The notes below the pieces were generated by a model. That model was not told where the DNA came from. It saw nothing but the letters and a program-made list of their open reading frames with translations, and made no database searches. A program made the translations under genes and the position numbers. Below are positions 12,322-21,379 of a stretch of DNA of 64,000 nt, in pieces (the first letter of the stretch is position 1; each line of letters opens with the position of its first letter). Source of the DNA: Molanna angustata (lineage: Eukaryota > Arthropoda > Insecta > Trichoptera > Molannidae); contig OY754979.1 of assembly GCA_963576475.1 (NCBI GenBank), positions 32,705,778 to 32,769,777 on the forward strand. The letters run 5' to 3'.

Positions 12322-12508
12322 ATTTTTTTTAAAGAATGAATATGTCCAATGTCCATGTACTAAGTACGTACATATATACATTCCCTAGACCAATAATAAA
12401 AAATAATATATAATAAATGCTTTTGCTATAGGTGAACGATAACAGTTGTGGCAGGATTCGAACTCTCGACCACTGGATTATTAGCCCAGAACGCTAAACA
12501 CTTATTAG
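12322..12508 (-). mobile_element. SINE-A copy (tRNA-Thr-like head), minus strand
   Basis: Read on minus, the head has TTCTGGGCTAATAATCCAG, then GTGGTCGAGAGTTCGAATCC, matching the plus-strand copies at 47047 and 56677. The body words AGCAAAAGCATTTAT, TAGGGAATGT and GGACATATTCATT follow in order. It interrupts repeat X copy B. Confidence 0.8.
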
Positions 12509-12691
12509 CTAGATCGCTGAATATTGGTATAAATATAGACAAATACAAAATCTCAAATTTATTTATTTATAAAGTTCTAGTTTCTCAATATTTTTTTGTG
12601 CAGAAATACATTTTTTAAGATAAAAATATGTGTTTAACTGCCTATATTTACAATTTAATAAAAATATCGAAAAACACCAAAACTCCCCAAC

Positions 12692-12967
12692 TTCTTTTTC
12701 TTCTTCAATGGCTCTACAGCCCATATCGAGCCTTGGCCTCCAACAACTTCCTCCTCCAACCTCTCCTGTCACCTGCTGCGACCCTCCAGTTTAGTACATC
12801 AGAAGCTGAGATGCGTCTCTCCCAATATCATCTCCCCATTGCAGCCTCGGTCTCCCGACCTTTCTTTTGCCACCTGGGTGCCCCTCTAAGACTCTTTTTG
12901 GTACCCGTGATGATGGCATTCTCTGAACATGCCCGGCCAATCTTAGTCTGCTTAGTCTTATATGTTC
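12692..12967 (-). pseudogene. LINE reverse transcriptase C-terminal fragment
   Basis: The minus-strand frame gives RLSRLRLAGHVQRM, VPKRVLEG and KRKVGRPRLQWGDDIGRDA, the usual tail of a non-LTR reverse transcriptase. The flanks show a near duplication, AAAACTCCCCAACT before and AAAACACCCCAACT after, which is the expected target-site duplication inside repeat X. The polymerase domain is absent. Confidence 0.8.
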
Positions 12968-13098
12968 AAAACACCCCAACTAGATCATTAAAATTTGAAC
13001 AATTCCAATTAAAATTTGAACAAAAACAAAATTGAACAATTCTAATGCAAATTTGAGTGCAATTTTTTTTTTATAAAAATTGAATTTACTGACGACAT

Positions 13099-13621
13099 TG
13101 TAGCGGCACTCCTGTCAGCGAAGATCAGAAGGTTGCGTGTTAAAATCGCGCCGGGGTCACCAATTTGGGGGTACATTATTTATATATTGATTTTATCAGA
13201 AGGATTTATAATAATATTACAAATTTGCGCGTTCAAAAGGATCTCATTTAATTTAAAACATCTACATACCTCCAAATATGATATTGCCTATGACAATATT
13301 TGATTATATATGATTTATGGTGATGAAAGGTTTTAAATAAAATATCTACTTACGTGATCAACACTGGTATATTCGAATTAAATAAAGGTACAATAAAAAT
13401 AATATGTTAAACTATTTGCGATGTCGTGGGTCGGAACTAATAACTAATAACTAAGGTTTAACGCGACTCTATTCTGTTAAACGACTAACGCATGAATGAA
13501 AAAAATAATTATTTTACGATTGACAACGATGGGCTGTCTTCGATCTTCGTTAATTGTCGTGTATCCTCGAGAATCATCGAGGATATACAGATTGCAGCTC
13601 GCTGACAGGAGTGCCGCTACA
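13099..13621. mobile_element. TIR element, TGTAGCGGCACTCC ends
   Basis: The left end TGTAGCGGCACTCCTGTCAG and the right end are exact inverses over at least 23 bases. ACAT lies on both sides. Comparison with copy A of repeat X (GACGACATTGTTTCATAC) gives the unoccupied site and fixes the boundaries. No transposase is encoded, so it is a 523-base non-autonomous element. Superfamily unknown. Confidence 0.75.
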
Positions 13622-13695
13622 ACATTATTTCTTACAATTTGTATGACAGTATACACTACACAATATCTACGGAAACTCAGTAGTTTGATACTTAA

Positions 13696-15043
13696 GAGGG
13701 TGATTGCTGCCAACGTACCTATTTTTTTTAAGAAAAATATATCTTAACTTTTTAATTATGTTCTGAATTATATTCTTGTAGGAAAATAATAAGCATACTC
13801 CGATTTTTGATATTTATCTTAAATTTCTAAAAAACTATAAAGTATAGAGCATTATATTTTTTTATAAATTAAATAAGATCAAAATATCTGGAAAAATACG
13901 ATGTAACGTTGCATTAATGCATCAGGTTAAGTTAATAAACATACATACCATCACGCCATGTCCTTTGCGGGGTAGGCAGAGAGAACCGAACGCCACATTT
14001 TTCTATCCTGGCACGCATCCCTCGCTTCGTCCACATTCATGCATCGTCTCATACATGCTCGTCTATTGTTCACACTTCTAACATTTCCGTCTTTCAAAAT
14101 TTCGTTCACATGGTCGTGCCATCCCTTTCTTGGGCGTCCCCGACCTCTCATTCCATTCCTTTCCGCTCTGTATATTTTCTTCGTCAGGCGCTCCTCATTC
14201 ATTCTCCCCATGTGACCAAACCATCTCAATGTGTTCACTTTCATTCTAGTAATGACATCTTTCTTCATCTTACATTCTTTCCTTATGTCCTCATTTCTTA
14301 CCCGGTCATACATCGTTCTATTACAAATCCTTCTTAACGATCTTATTTCAACTGCATTTATTCTACTTTCATGCGTCTTCTGCCATGTCCAGGTTTCACT
14401 TGCATACGTCAAGGTTGGTACTACGACGGCGTTATGAATGGCAACTTTGGCATCCTTTGATATTTTGCGATCATTCATAATTGGTCTTAGTGCTCCATTC
14501 ACTCTGTTTCCTGCCATAACTCTTCTTTCGATCTCTTTATCGAGTCGTCCATTCCGTTGATATATGCTTCCCAAGTACACATATTCGTCGACTTGCATGT
14601 TACGTCGACTCGTCATGTTACGGTCCAGGGGGTAGGCGAAAAGAGGAGAACCGAATGTAGAGTGGGAGTCTGGAAAGTTAATAAACCAAAAAAACTTTTA
14701 TTTCGCAATGGCGCTGAATGGAAAATAAATGTTTTTTAGGTTTATTTACTAAACCTGAATAAACGTCACATCATATTTTTCTAGATATTTTTGTCTTCTT
14801 TAATTAAAAAAAAATATGTTGAACTAAGCCTTATATTTTATTAAAAATATAAGATAAACATTGAAGATCGGGGTATGCCATTATTTTTTTACAAGAATTT
14901 ATACAGAACATTATCAAAAAGTAAAGACATATTTTCTTTACTAATACACAAACTATCTAAATTATTTTTTTCAAAACGATTTGATAAGAAATAATGATGG
15001 TATATCAAATTGAAAAATAGGTACGTTGGCAGCAGTCCCCTCC
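13696..15043. mobile_element. TTAA foldback element 2, split by a LINE
   Basis: The ends GAGGGTGATTGCTGCCAACG and CGTTGGCAGCAGTCCCCTCC match element 1. TTAA lies at 13692-13695 and ATAA (one change) at 15044-15047. Without the LINE at 13941-14674 the element is about 0.6 kb and consists of two inverted arms around GCAATGGCGCTGAATGGAAA. It has no satellite, so it shows what element 1 looked like without its array. It contains no gene of its own. Confidence 0.85.
13941..14674 (-). mobile_element. 5'-truncated LINE insertion with intact RT C-terminal frame
   Basis: The minus-strand frame (14616 down to 13951, 221 codons, uninterrupted) covers the end of a non-LTR reverse transcriptase protein: VDEYVYLGSIYQRNGRLDKE, VVVPTLTYASETWTW, SLRRICNRTMYDRVRNED, LRWFGHMGRMNEERLTKKIY and GRGRPRKGWHDHVNEILKDG. 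The polymerase active site (YADD box) and endonuclease lie upstream and are missing. The direct repeat AAGTTAATAAAC (13929-13940 and 14675-14686) is the target duplication within element 2. The outer 60 bases at 14611-14674 resemble a second LINE tail (GGGGTAGGCGAAAAGAGGAG), suggesting a composite 5' end. It is the best preserved of at least seven copies in the window. Confidence 0.88.
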
Positions 15044-15406
15044 ATAATCTCCAAACATACTTAGTAGGAAAGAAAGACTAACCTCCATACAATCATATCT
15101 TTACATACACCTATATGTTTTGTATAGAAAACAATATATCTTAAAATATTAAATTATTTTGATTTATTTCAAATAAAGAAACAAATAAAGTCTCGAGCCT
15201 GTTCAATCCTCATATTTGTTCCTAAATACGGGTGTTAGTATTATATGATTCCTTTCTCATGTTGGTGTAGTTATAAACATAATTTATTTAATCAATCATT
15301 ACAAAATGATAATAAGAAATATTATTGTTGGACGATTTGCAAAAACTGTATTATATAATAAACATATTTTTAGTTGTAATAAACGACGTCTTCAAAACTA
15401 AAAAAA

Positions 15407-15411
15407 GACAC
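15407..15411. repeat. Copia target-site duplication, left
   Basis: GACAC immediately before the 5' LTR, repeated at 19991-19995 after the 3' LTR. Five bases is the usual Ty1/copia duplication length. Confidence 0.92.
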
Positions 15412-15618
15412 TGTTAAAAAAGAAAAAAAAAAAAAACAATGATACAATGTCATTTTTATTCTTGTTCTTTGTCTATGGTGCCCAAGTAAAAAATATGTTA
15501 TCTTTTGTCTGCGTGTAAAAAAAGGTTTGTTAAAAAAATGAAGACGGAATAAAAATAAAACAACTAAGTAAAAACTAAGAAAAGTGTTTTATTACAAATG
15601 AAGTGATAATTTTTAACA
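15412..15618 (+). repeat. Copia 5' LTR
   Basis: Begins TGTTAAAA and ends TTTTAACA (TG...CA with an 8-base inverted end). 207 bases. Contains AATAAA words near 15548 that could serve polyadenylation. Differs from the 3' LTR at one site in CATTTTTATTC, one in CTGCGTG and in poly-A length (14 versus 13). Confidence 0.95.
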
Positions 15619-15630
15619 TGGTAGCAGAGC
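15619..15630 (+). promoter_or_regulatory. Primer-binding site (initiator tRNA-Met 3' end)
   Basis: TGGTAGCAGAGC begins directly after the LTR. Its first 11 bases are complementary to the 3' end of eukaryotic initiator tRNA-Met (CTCTGCTACCA). That implies priming from the tRNA 3' end, not from an internal tRNA fragment as in Drosophila copia. Confidence 0.88.
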
Positions 15631-15805
15631 GTGGTTAGTTAGTTGTTCGAGGTAAAGTTAATATAACGTAAAAACATTAGTGTCGCTAACCTAAAAAAAA
15701 ACGTGTGTGCGTTGCGTGTGTAATCACGCGGTAAAACTCCAACCAAAAACGTGAGAATAGTTGAAAAGCTTAAAAGTGAAATAATTAAAAAAAAAAAACC
15801 TAAAA

Positions 15806-18800
15806 ATGGATGATAAGGAGGGAAACGAAGTTCAGATCCTACGCGATGGAAGTTCTTTTGAATTGTGGAAGTTTCAATTAGACATTTGCCTGAAAGCAAA
15901 AGAGTTGTATGACATAGTGACTACGAAATTCGAGGAGGCAGAAATGAATAAATTGAAAGACGCCAAGGCCCAAAGTATAATCGTAAAAACAACAGATAGA
16001 AAAATACAGACGTATATTATTACATGCACCACAGCATACGACATGTATCAAAAATTAATAACAATATTTAGTAAACAAAACGATAACCTTAAAAATGATT
16101 TATTACAAAAATTCTTCAACTTTAAAATAAATAATACGTTATCCTTGAGTGAAAATATAGTGAATTTGGAAAATTTAAGATACAAACTCTTCAGTCAAAA
16201 TTTTAACATAAATGAAGAAATGCTGATTTCAAAAATTTTAAGTATACTTCCAGTACAATACAGCCATTTCGTGTCAGCCTGGGAGTCTGCGACAAAAGAA
16301 GAAAGATCCTTGGCAAATCTAATTAACAGATTAAACATAGAAGAAGAACGAGCAAACGTAAATACTAGCGAGTGTGAAGTGGCATTCTTCAATAAAACAA
16401 AAGGAAAATTGACTTGTTTTAAATGCAAGAAAAGCGGACACAAAGCCATAAACTGTAAAAATAAAGTTGAGGACAAACGTTGTTTCAAATGTAATGGGGA
16501 AGGACACTTCGCAAAAAATTGTTATAAGATTTGTAGAATATGTAAAAAAACGAACCACTCAGAAAAAGACTGTTATTTTAGAGAAAAGAAAAATAAAATA
16601 AAAGAGACATTTTTGGCAGCATCCAATCTAAATAACAACAACATGTTTGTTTTGGATAGTGGAGCCTCATGCCACATGGTAAACGATAAAGATTTGATGA
16701 CCTCTCTGGAAGAGGCTAAGACAGAAATATTATGTGCAAGTAAAGAAAACAAACTGGAATCAGAGAGTATTGGAAAAATACATGGAAAAAACTGTAATTT
16801 CGAAAATGTTTTATTAGTTCCAAAATTGTCAAGAAATTTGCTATCCGTTGGAGCAATAACAGAGAGAGGGGGTAAAGTCATATTTGAAAGCAATAAAGTA
16901 GAAGTTCTAAAAAATGGTAAAAAGATTTTGGAAGGTAGCAAAAACGAATCAGGTCTATTTGAAGTCAGCGTAATCAGCTACAAAGAAAATGCACTTTATG
17001 CTAGTGACTTATTAGAATGGCATAGAAAACTGGGTCATATTGGAATTGATAACTTGAAAAAATTGAAAAAAATAAGTACAGGTATGGACATTGATGACAA
17101 TCAAAATATGAAAAACAAATGTGAAATTTGTATTAAAGCAAAAATGACTAGACAACCATTTAAAACAGAAAGAACTAGAGCCAAGAGAATATTGGAGATT
17201 ATCCATAGTGATGTATGTGGCCCAATAGATCCCGAAACATGGGACGGTAACAATTATTTCATTACTTTCCTCGACGATTATTCCCATTTTTGCATGGTTT
17301 ATTTATTCAAAAATAAGTATGAAGTGACTGATCTAGTTAAAGACTACATCAGACAAGTTGAAAATATACACAGAGAGAAAGTATCTATTGTCAGAAGTGA
17401 TAACGGAAGAGAGTATGTAAACTCAAACCTAATAAACTGGTTAAAAGGAAAGGGTATATGCCTAGAGACCACTGTACCATATACTCCACAACACAATGGA
17501 AAGGCTGAAAGACTCAATCGTACATTAATGGAAAAGGCTCGTGCCATGGTATTTGACTCGGGAACCAGCAGAAAAATGTGGGGAGAAGCAGTTACAACAG
17601 CAGCCTATTTATTAAACCGGCAACCAACAACTACAGTGGACAGAACACCGTATGAAATGTGGACTGGCTTAATTCCTGATTTGAGCAACATAGAAATATT
17701 CGGAACCAAAGCATATGCAAAAAAACTGAATTACCGGAAGAAATTAGATGAGAGATGTAACTCATATTTATTTGTAGGCTATACTAAAACTGGATACAGA
17801 TTGTATGATTCAAACAATAAAAAAATCGTCATAGCTAGGGACGTTATTTTTCAAAAAAATAATATACAAGAGAATGCTGAAATGGATGCGAACAAAATGA
17901 TTAAAAATAAAATATTTTTTGACTATATGAATGATGATAGAGATGAAAATCATAGTATTGAAAATCTAGAAATAAGAAACGACGAGATATCTAGTACAGA
18001 AGAGTGCAATGAAAATATAGAAGAAAGATACAACACGATTGAAGAAAATAATCAGAGTCAGAATAATGAGAACCCAGAAAATACAGAGAATATAGTTTCA
18101 GAAAATAATCAGAGTCAAAACAGAGAAGAAAGAAGATACCCATTAAGAACAAGAAAACCTAAAACATATCCAGACTATGTTAGGCTATCGAATATAGACG
18201 AAACGGAAGATGAATATACTTATTTAACTGAGCCATCATCCTACAGTGAAGCAATGAATAGTCCTGACCGGGATAAATGGAAGAAAGCCATTCTACAAGA
18301 ATTGAAGGTACTAAATGAAAATAATACTTGGGAAATTGTATCCTCCGTTCCATCTGACACTAAAATCATTGATAGTAAATGGGTTCTTAAAATAAAAGAA
18401 ACGCCCAATGGTGAACACCAGTACAAAGCCAGGCTAGTGGCAAGAGGGTTCCAGCAAACAGACTGTGATGACCAGGTCTATACTCCAGTGGCAACGCTAA
18501 CTACTGTAAGAACGATGCTAGCTGTAGCAAATAAGATGAGCCTCCCTGTATATCACATGGACGTTACGGGTGCTTTCCTTCACGGCGACATAAATGAAAC
18601 TGTATACATGAAACTACACAACGGTGACATCTGTAGACTGAAAAAATCTATTTATGGTTTAAAAAAGTCACCAAAATATTGGAATGAAAAATTTAATGAC
18701 TTTATGTTGAGTGAAAAATTTATAAGATCAAAAAATGATCAGTGCTTATATTATATTAAAACTAGTGATAACGGTGTGTTATATGTGTTAATTTATGTTG

Positions 18801-19741
18801 ATGATCTGCTATTTTTTGGCTCATGTAACTCATATATAAAATCTTTTAAGAATAAGCTTTGTAATATATTTTCTATGAAAGATCTTGGTATAGCAAAGAA
18901 ATATTTGGGTTTTTATATTGACCAAAATATTGAAAATGGTACAACTACTTTAAATCAAAAATATTACTTGGAAAAATTACTAGATAAATATAAAATGAAA
19001 GATCGTAAATCTGTTGAAACTCCTATGGAACAGAACTTTAATTTTAAAATGTTGCAAAGAGAAAATTCAGAAAGTAAAGAGATTGAAAAAAGTTGTAGGC
19101 AATTAATTGGTAGTTTATTATATGCTTGTTCAAGTACCAGACCAGACTTATGTGTTTCAGTGGGAATTCTCAGTCGTTTTCAGCATTGTGCAAGTACTGC
19201 ATTGTACCAGTGCTTGAAAAGAATTCTGAGATATATCAAGGGTACTATAGATGTATCATTAATTTATAAGAAAAATGAAAATAATACTTTGTTGGGGTAT
19301 TGTGATGCTGATTGGGCTGGGGACACCATGGATAGGAAGTCAACGTCAGGTTTCATAATGTTTCTTTTTAGCTGTCCTATTTCTTGGTGTTCCAAGAAGC
19401 AGTCCTGCGTATCACTCTCCTCCACCGAGGCTGAATATGTCAGCTTAAGTAATGCAATAACAGAAGCCTGTTGGCTCAAGAAATTATTGATTGATTTTGG
19501 TTATGATGTTAATATTCATATGTTTGAAGATAACCAAAGTGTTATTAAGATTTTAGATATTAATAATAACAGCCAGAGATTGAAACATATTGATCTAAAA
19601 TACTTCTTCATAATAGATAAAATAGTGAATGGATTAGTTGATGTTTCATATGTAAGTAGTGAAGAAAATGTAGCTGACATGTTTACTAAGCCATTAGGAA
19701 AACATTTATTTGGTAAACATAAAAATGTCTTATTTAGTTAA
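15806..19741 (+). CDS. Copia Gag-Pol polyprotein
   Basis: A 1311-residue polyprotein that packages, reverse transcribes and integrates the element. Gag spans about residues 1-260 and ends in three zinc knuckles, CFKCKKSGHKAINC (about 205), CFKCNGEGHFAKNC (about 226) and CRICKKTNHSEKDC (about 243). The aspartic protease has DSGASCH near 284. The pre-integrase HRKLGH and CEIC motifs precede the integrase core, with catalytic Asp near 467 (HSDVCG), Asp near 532 (RSDNG) and Glu near 567 (AERLNR). The reverse transcriptase has DVTGAFLHGD and the YVDD box near 997. RNase H has DADWAG, STEAEY and EDNQS and ends near ADMFTKPL. This integrase-before-RT order defines Ty1/copia. Gag and Pol share one frame, so no frameshift is needed. 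The start is the first ATG after the leader. Length and order are normal for the family and no catalytic residue is missing. Confidence 0.97.
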   Translation: MDDKEGNEVQILRDGSSFELWKFQLDICLKAKELYDIVTTKFEEAEMNKLKDAKAQSIIVKTTDRKIQTYIITCTTAYDMYQKLITIFSKQNDNLKNDLLQKFFNFKINNTLSLSENIVNLENLRYKLFSQNFNINEEMLISKILSILPVQYSHFVSAWESATKEERSLANLINRLNIEEERANVNTSECEVAFFNKTKGKLTCFKCKKSGHKAINCKNKVEDKRCFKCNGEGHFAKNCYKICRICKKTNHSEKDCYFREKKNKIKETFLAASNLNNNNMFVLDSGASCHMVNDKDLMTSLEEAKTEILCASKENKLESESIGKIHGKNCNFENVLLVPKLSRNLLSVGAITERGGKVIFESNKVEVLKNGKKILEGSKNESGLFEVSVISYKENALYASDLLEWHRKLGHIGIDNLKKLKKISTGMDIDDNQNMKNKCEICIKAKMTRQPFKTERTRAKRILEIIHSDVCGPIDPETWDGNNYFITFLDDYSHFCMVYLFKNKYEVTDLVKDYIRQVENIHREKVSIVRSDNGREYVNSNLINWLKGKGICLETTVPYTPQHNGKAERLNRTLMEKARAMVFDSGTSRKMWGEAVTTAAYLLNRQPTTTVDRTPYEMWTGLIPDLSNIEIFGTKAYAKKLNYRKKLDERCNSYLFVGYTKTGYRLYDSNNKKIVIARDVIFQKNNIQENAEMDANKMIKNKIFFDYMNDDRDENHSIENLEIRNDEISSTEECNENIEERYNTIEENNQSQNNENPENTENIVSENNQSQNREERRYPLRTRKPKTYPDYVRLSNIDETEDEYTYLTEPSSYSEAMNSPDRDKWKKAILQELKVLNENNTWEIVSSVPSDTKIIDSKWVLKIKETPNGEHQYKARLVARGFQQTDCDDQVYTPVATLTTVRTMLAVANKMSLPVYHMDVTGAFLHGDINETVYMKLHNGDICRLKKSIYGLKKSPKYWNEKFNDFMLSEKFIRSKNDQCLYYIKTSDNGVLYVLIYVDDLLFFGSCNSYIKSFKNKLCNIFSMKDLGIAKKYLGFYIDQNIENGTTTLNQKYYLEKLLDKYKMKDRKSVETPMEQNFNFKMLQRENSESKEIEKSCRQLIGSLLYACSSTRPDLCVSVGILSRFQHCASTALYQCLKRILRYIKGTIDVSLIYKKNENNTLLGYCDADWAGDTMDRKSTSGFIMFLFSCPISWCSKKQSCVSLSSTEAEYVSLSNAITEACWLKKLLIDFGYDVNIHMFEDNQSVIKILDINNNSQRLKHIDLKYFFIIDKIVNGLVDVSYVSSEENVADMFTKPLGKHLFGKHKNVLFS

Positions 19742-19770
19742 TAGTAATACCCATTGAGTAGACATTGTAA

Positions 19771-19784
19771 ACATTGAGTGGGGG
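19771..19784 (+). promoter_or_regulatory. Purine-rich tract for plus-strand priming
   Basis: The stretch ends GAGTGGGGG directly before the 3' LTR, the expected position of a polypurine primer. A partial copy, CATTGAGTAGACATTG, lies 20 bases upstream. Confidence 0.75.
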
Positions 19785-19990
19785 TGTTAAAAAAGAAAAA
19801 AAAAAAAACAATGATACAATGTCATTTTTTTTCTTGTTCTTTGTCTATGGTGCCCAAGTAAAAAATATGTTATCTTTTGTCTGAGTGTAAAAAAAGGTTT
19901 GTTAAAAAAATGAAGACGGAATAAAAATAAAACAACTAAGTAAAAACTAAGAAAAGTGTTTTATTACAAATGAAGTGATAATTTTTAACA
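19785..19990 (+). repeat. Copia 3' LTR
   Basis: 206 bases, TGTTAAAA to TTTTAACA, followed by GACAC. About 99 percent identical to the 5' LTR. Confidence 0.95.
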
Positions 19991-20235
19991 GACACAAGTC
20001 AATTTAATTATACATATACTCATTCAGCGACGATTAATCTTTGAACTCTCAAGTCTAAGTTGTTTTTTGACTTGATGAAAAACCAATGAATTGCACAAAA
20101 AACTTCTTAGTGAGACAACAAGTCTACTTATTGATTCAATAACGTCTTTTTTATTAACATAATAAAAATTATCTGACGCACGAATCATTTAAAAGTAATT
20201 TATATTTTATTGTAAAGACATACAGAACAAATAAT

Positions 20236-20898
20236 AAACAATTATTGGAATGCTCAATTTTACGAAAATCAATTTTACGAATAGCAATTATTCGAATCAC
20301 ATTTTTTTTCGAAAACAATTTTACGAACACACAATTATCAGAAATTACAATTGTTCGAATTTTTATGACGTCATGTTGGTAGCATTGTGAGAGGAACAAA
20401 CCATAGATTTTTATTATAATATACTAGATGTAGTTAGCAAATTATGTATGAATCGAAGTGAGGCATTTTCCGGGGGATTTTTGACGTTTTAGTTGGCAGA
20501 CCACGTCGTTTTTCCATAGAAAATAACGACTAATGTGAATTGTTTACGGATTTATTTGTCATAAAAAACACTTTGTTTATTAAGATTTAGAGAACAGTTA
20601 TCTAGGATGTGTTGAAATGTAAGGAAAACCAAAGTATGTTGCCAACCAAAACAGTAAAATGTAAGCAAAACTAAAATATGTTGCCAACCAAAACAGTAAT
20701 AATTAATAGTCTCGGTCGAATATATTTTACTGGCAACAAGAGAGGTAACATAATGACATAAAAATATATTAAATTCGGTCATTTGGTTTTCCTACAAATG
20801 TTAGTTCGAATAATTTGCTTTCGGACAATTGTCATTCTGATAACTGATTTTCGAAAAATTGTTATTCGTACAATCGCGCATTCGAACAATTCTTGTGT
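20236..20898. mobile_element. MITE-like element with iterated TTCGAA arms
   Basis: The left arm (about 20245-20360) and right arm (about 20780-20898) are imperfect inverses. Both consist of repeats of a short motif close to CAATTNTTCGAA. The centre contains a near duplication of ATGTTGCCAACCAAAACAGT (near 20637 and 20678). No coding frame. Exact ends and target duplication are not clear. Confidence 0.55.
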
Positions 20899-20950
20899 TT
20901 TGAAGAATTTTCATGTAATCATTAATTTATGTATTCATTCGTCCTTTTCC

Positions 20951-21262
20951 TCATGACTGAGGATAGCGGCTGTAGTCTGTCGCCACACGTATGGCCCGCC
21001 TCCATGCCAATCTGTTTTGGGCTGAACGCAGAGCACCAGTCACCGAAGACCCCATTGTGGACTTAACCAAATCGCTCCATCTGGTCGGTGAGCGACCACG
21101 AGATCTCCGTCCCTCCACGCTGCCCATCACAACAAGCTTCTCGAAGCAGTCTGGTTCCCTTCTGGCAATGTGTCCAAAGAATAGAAGGATACGTCTGTAA
21201 CATATCGTCGATAGACGATCCTCGATCCTTAGCTCGTCTAGAATTGACATATTGGTTCTTCT
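20951..21262 (-). pseudogene. LINE reverse transcriptase C-terminal fragment
   Basis: The minus frame gives LRIEDRLSTICYRRILLFFG, HIARREPDCFEKLVVMG and RRSRGRSPTRWSDLVKS, then the WRRAIRVATD end and a stop at 20951. This is a third LINE lineage, different from that at 13941. The fragment is the last 100 codons only. A 3' UTR-like remnant with CCCACCCCATTGGGGATGAC continues on the other side near 21330, suggesting rearrangement. Confidence 0.82.
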
Positions 21263-21379
21263 GGCTATCCATGTGTTAATTTATGTAGGTAGTCCTAAAC
21301 CTTTTGAGAGGAATTCGCAGTCTCCTAACCCACCCCATTGGGGATGACCATCATCAAAGTGAAAAATAAAAAAAAAATA

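Larger units (their letters stand above)
12509..15180. repeat. Dispersed repeat X, copy B, split by nested insertions
   Basis: The pieces 12509-12691, 12968-13098, 13622-13695 and 15044-15180 align in order with copy A at 7720-8220. The gaps are filled by a LINE piece (12692-12967), a TIR element (13099-13621) and foldback element 2 (13696-15043, itself containing a LINE). Each junction carries the expected short duplication or TIR. A SINE-A abuts the left edge. Confidence 0.75.
15412..19990 (+). mobile_element. Complete Ty1/copia LTR retrotransposon
   Basis: The structure is complete: 5' LTR, primer-binding site, leader, one gag-pol frame, purine-rich tract, 3' LTR and a 5-base target duplication. 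The LTRs differ by two substitutions and one base in a poly-A run over about 206 bases, and the coding frame has no stop or frameshift. Insertion is therefore fairly recent and the element may still be active. It lies in plain AT-rich DNA, downstream of repeat X copy B, and disrupts no recognised gene. Confidence 0.97.
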
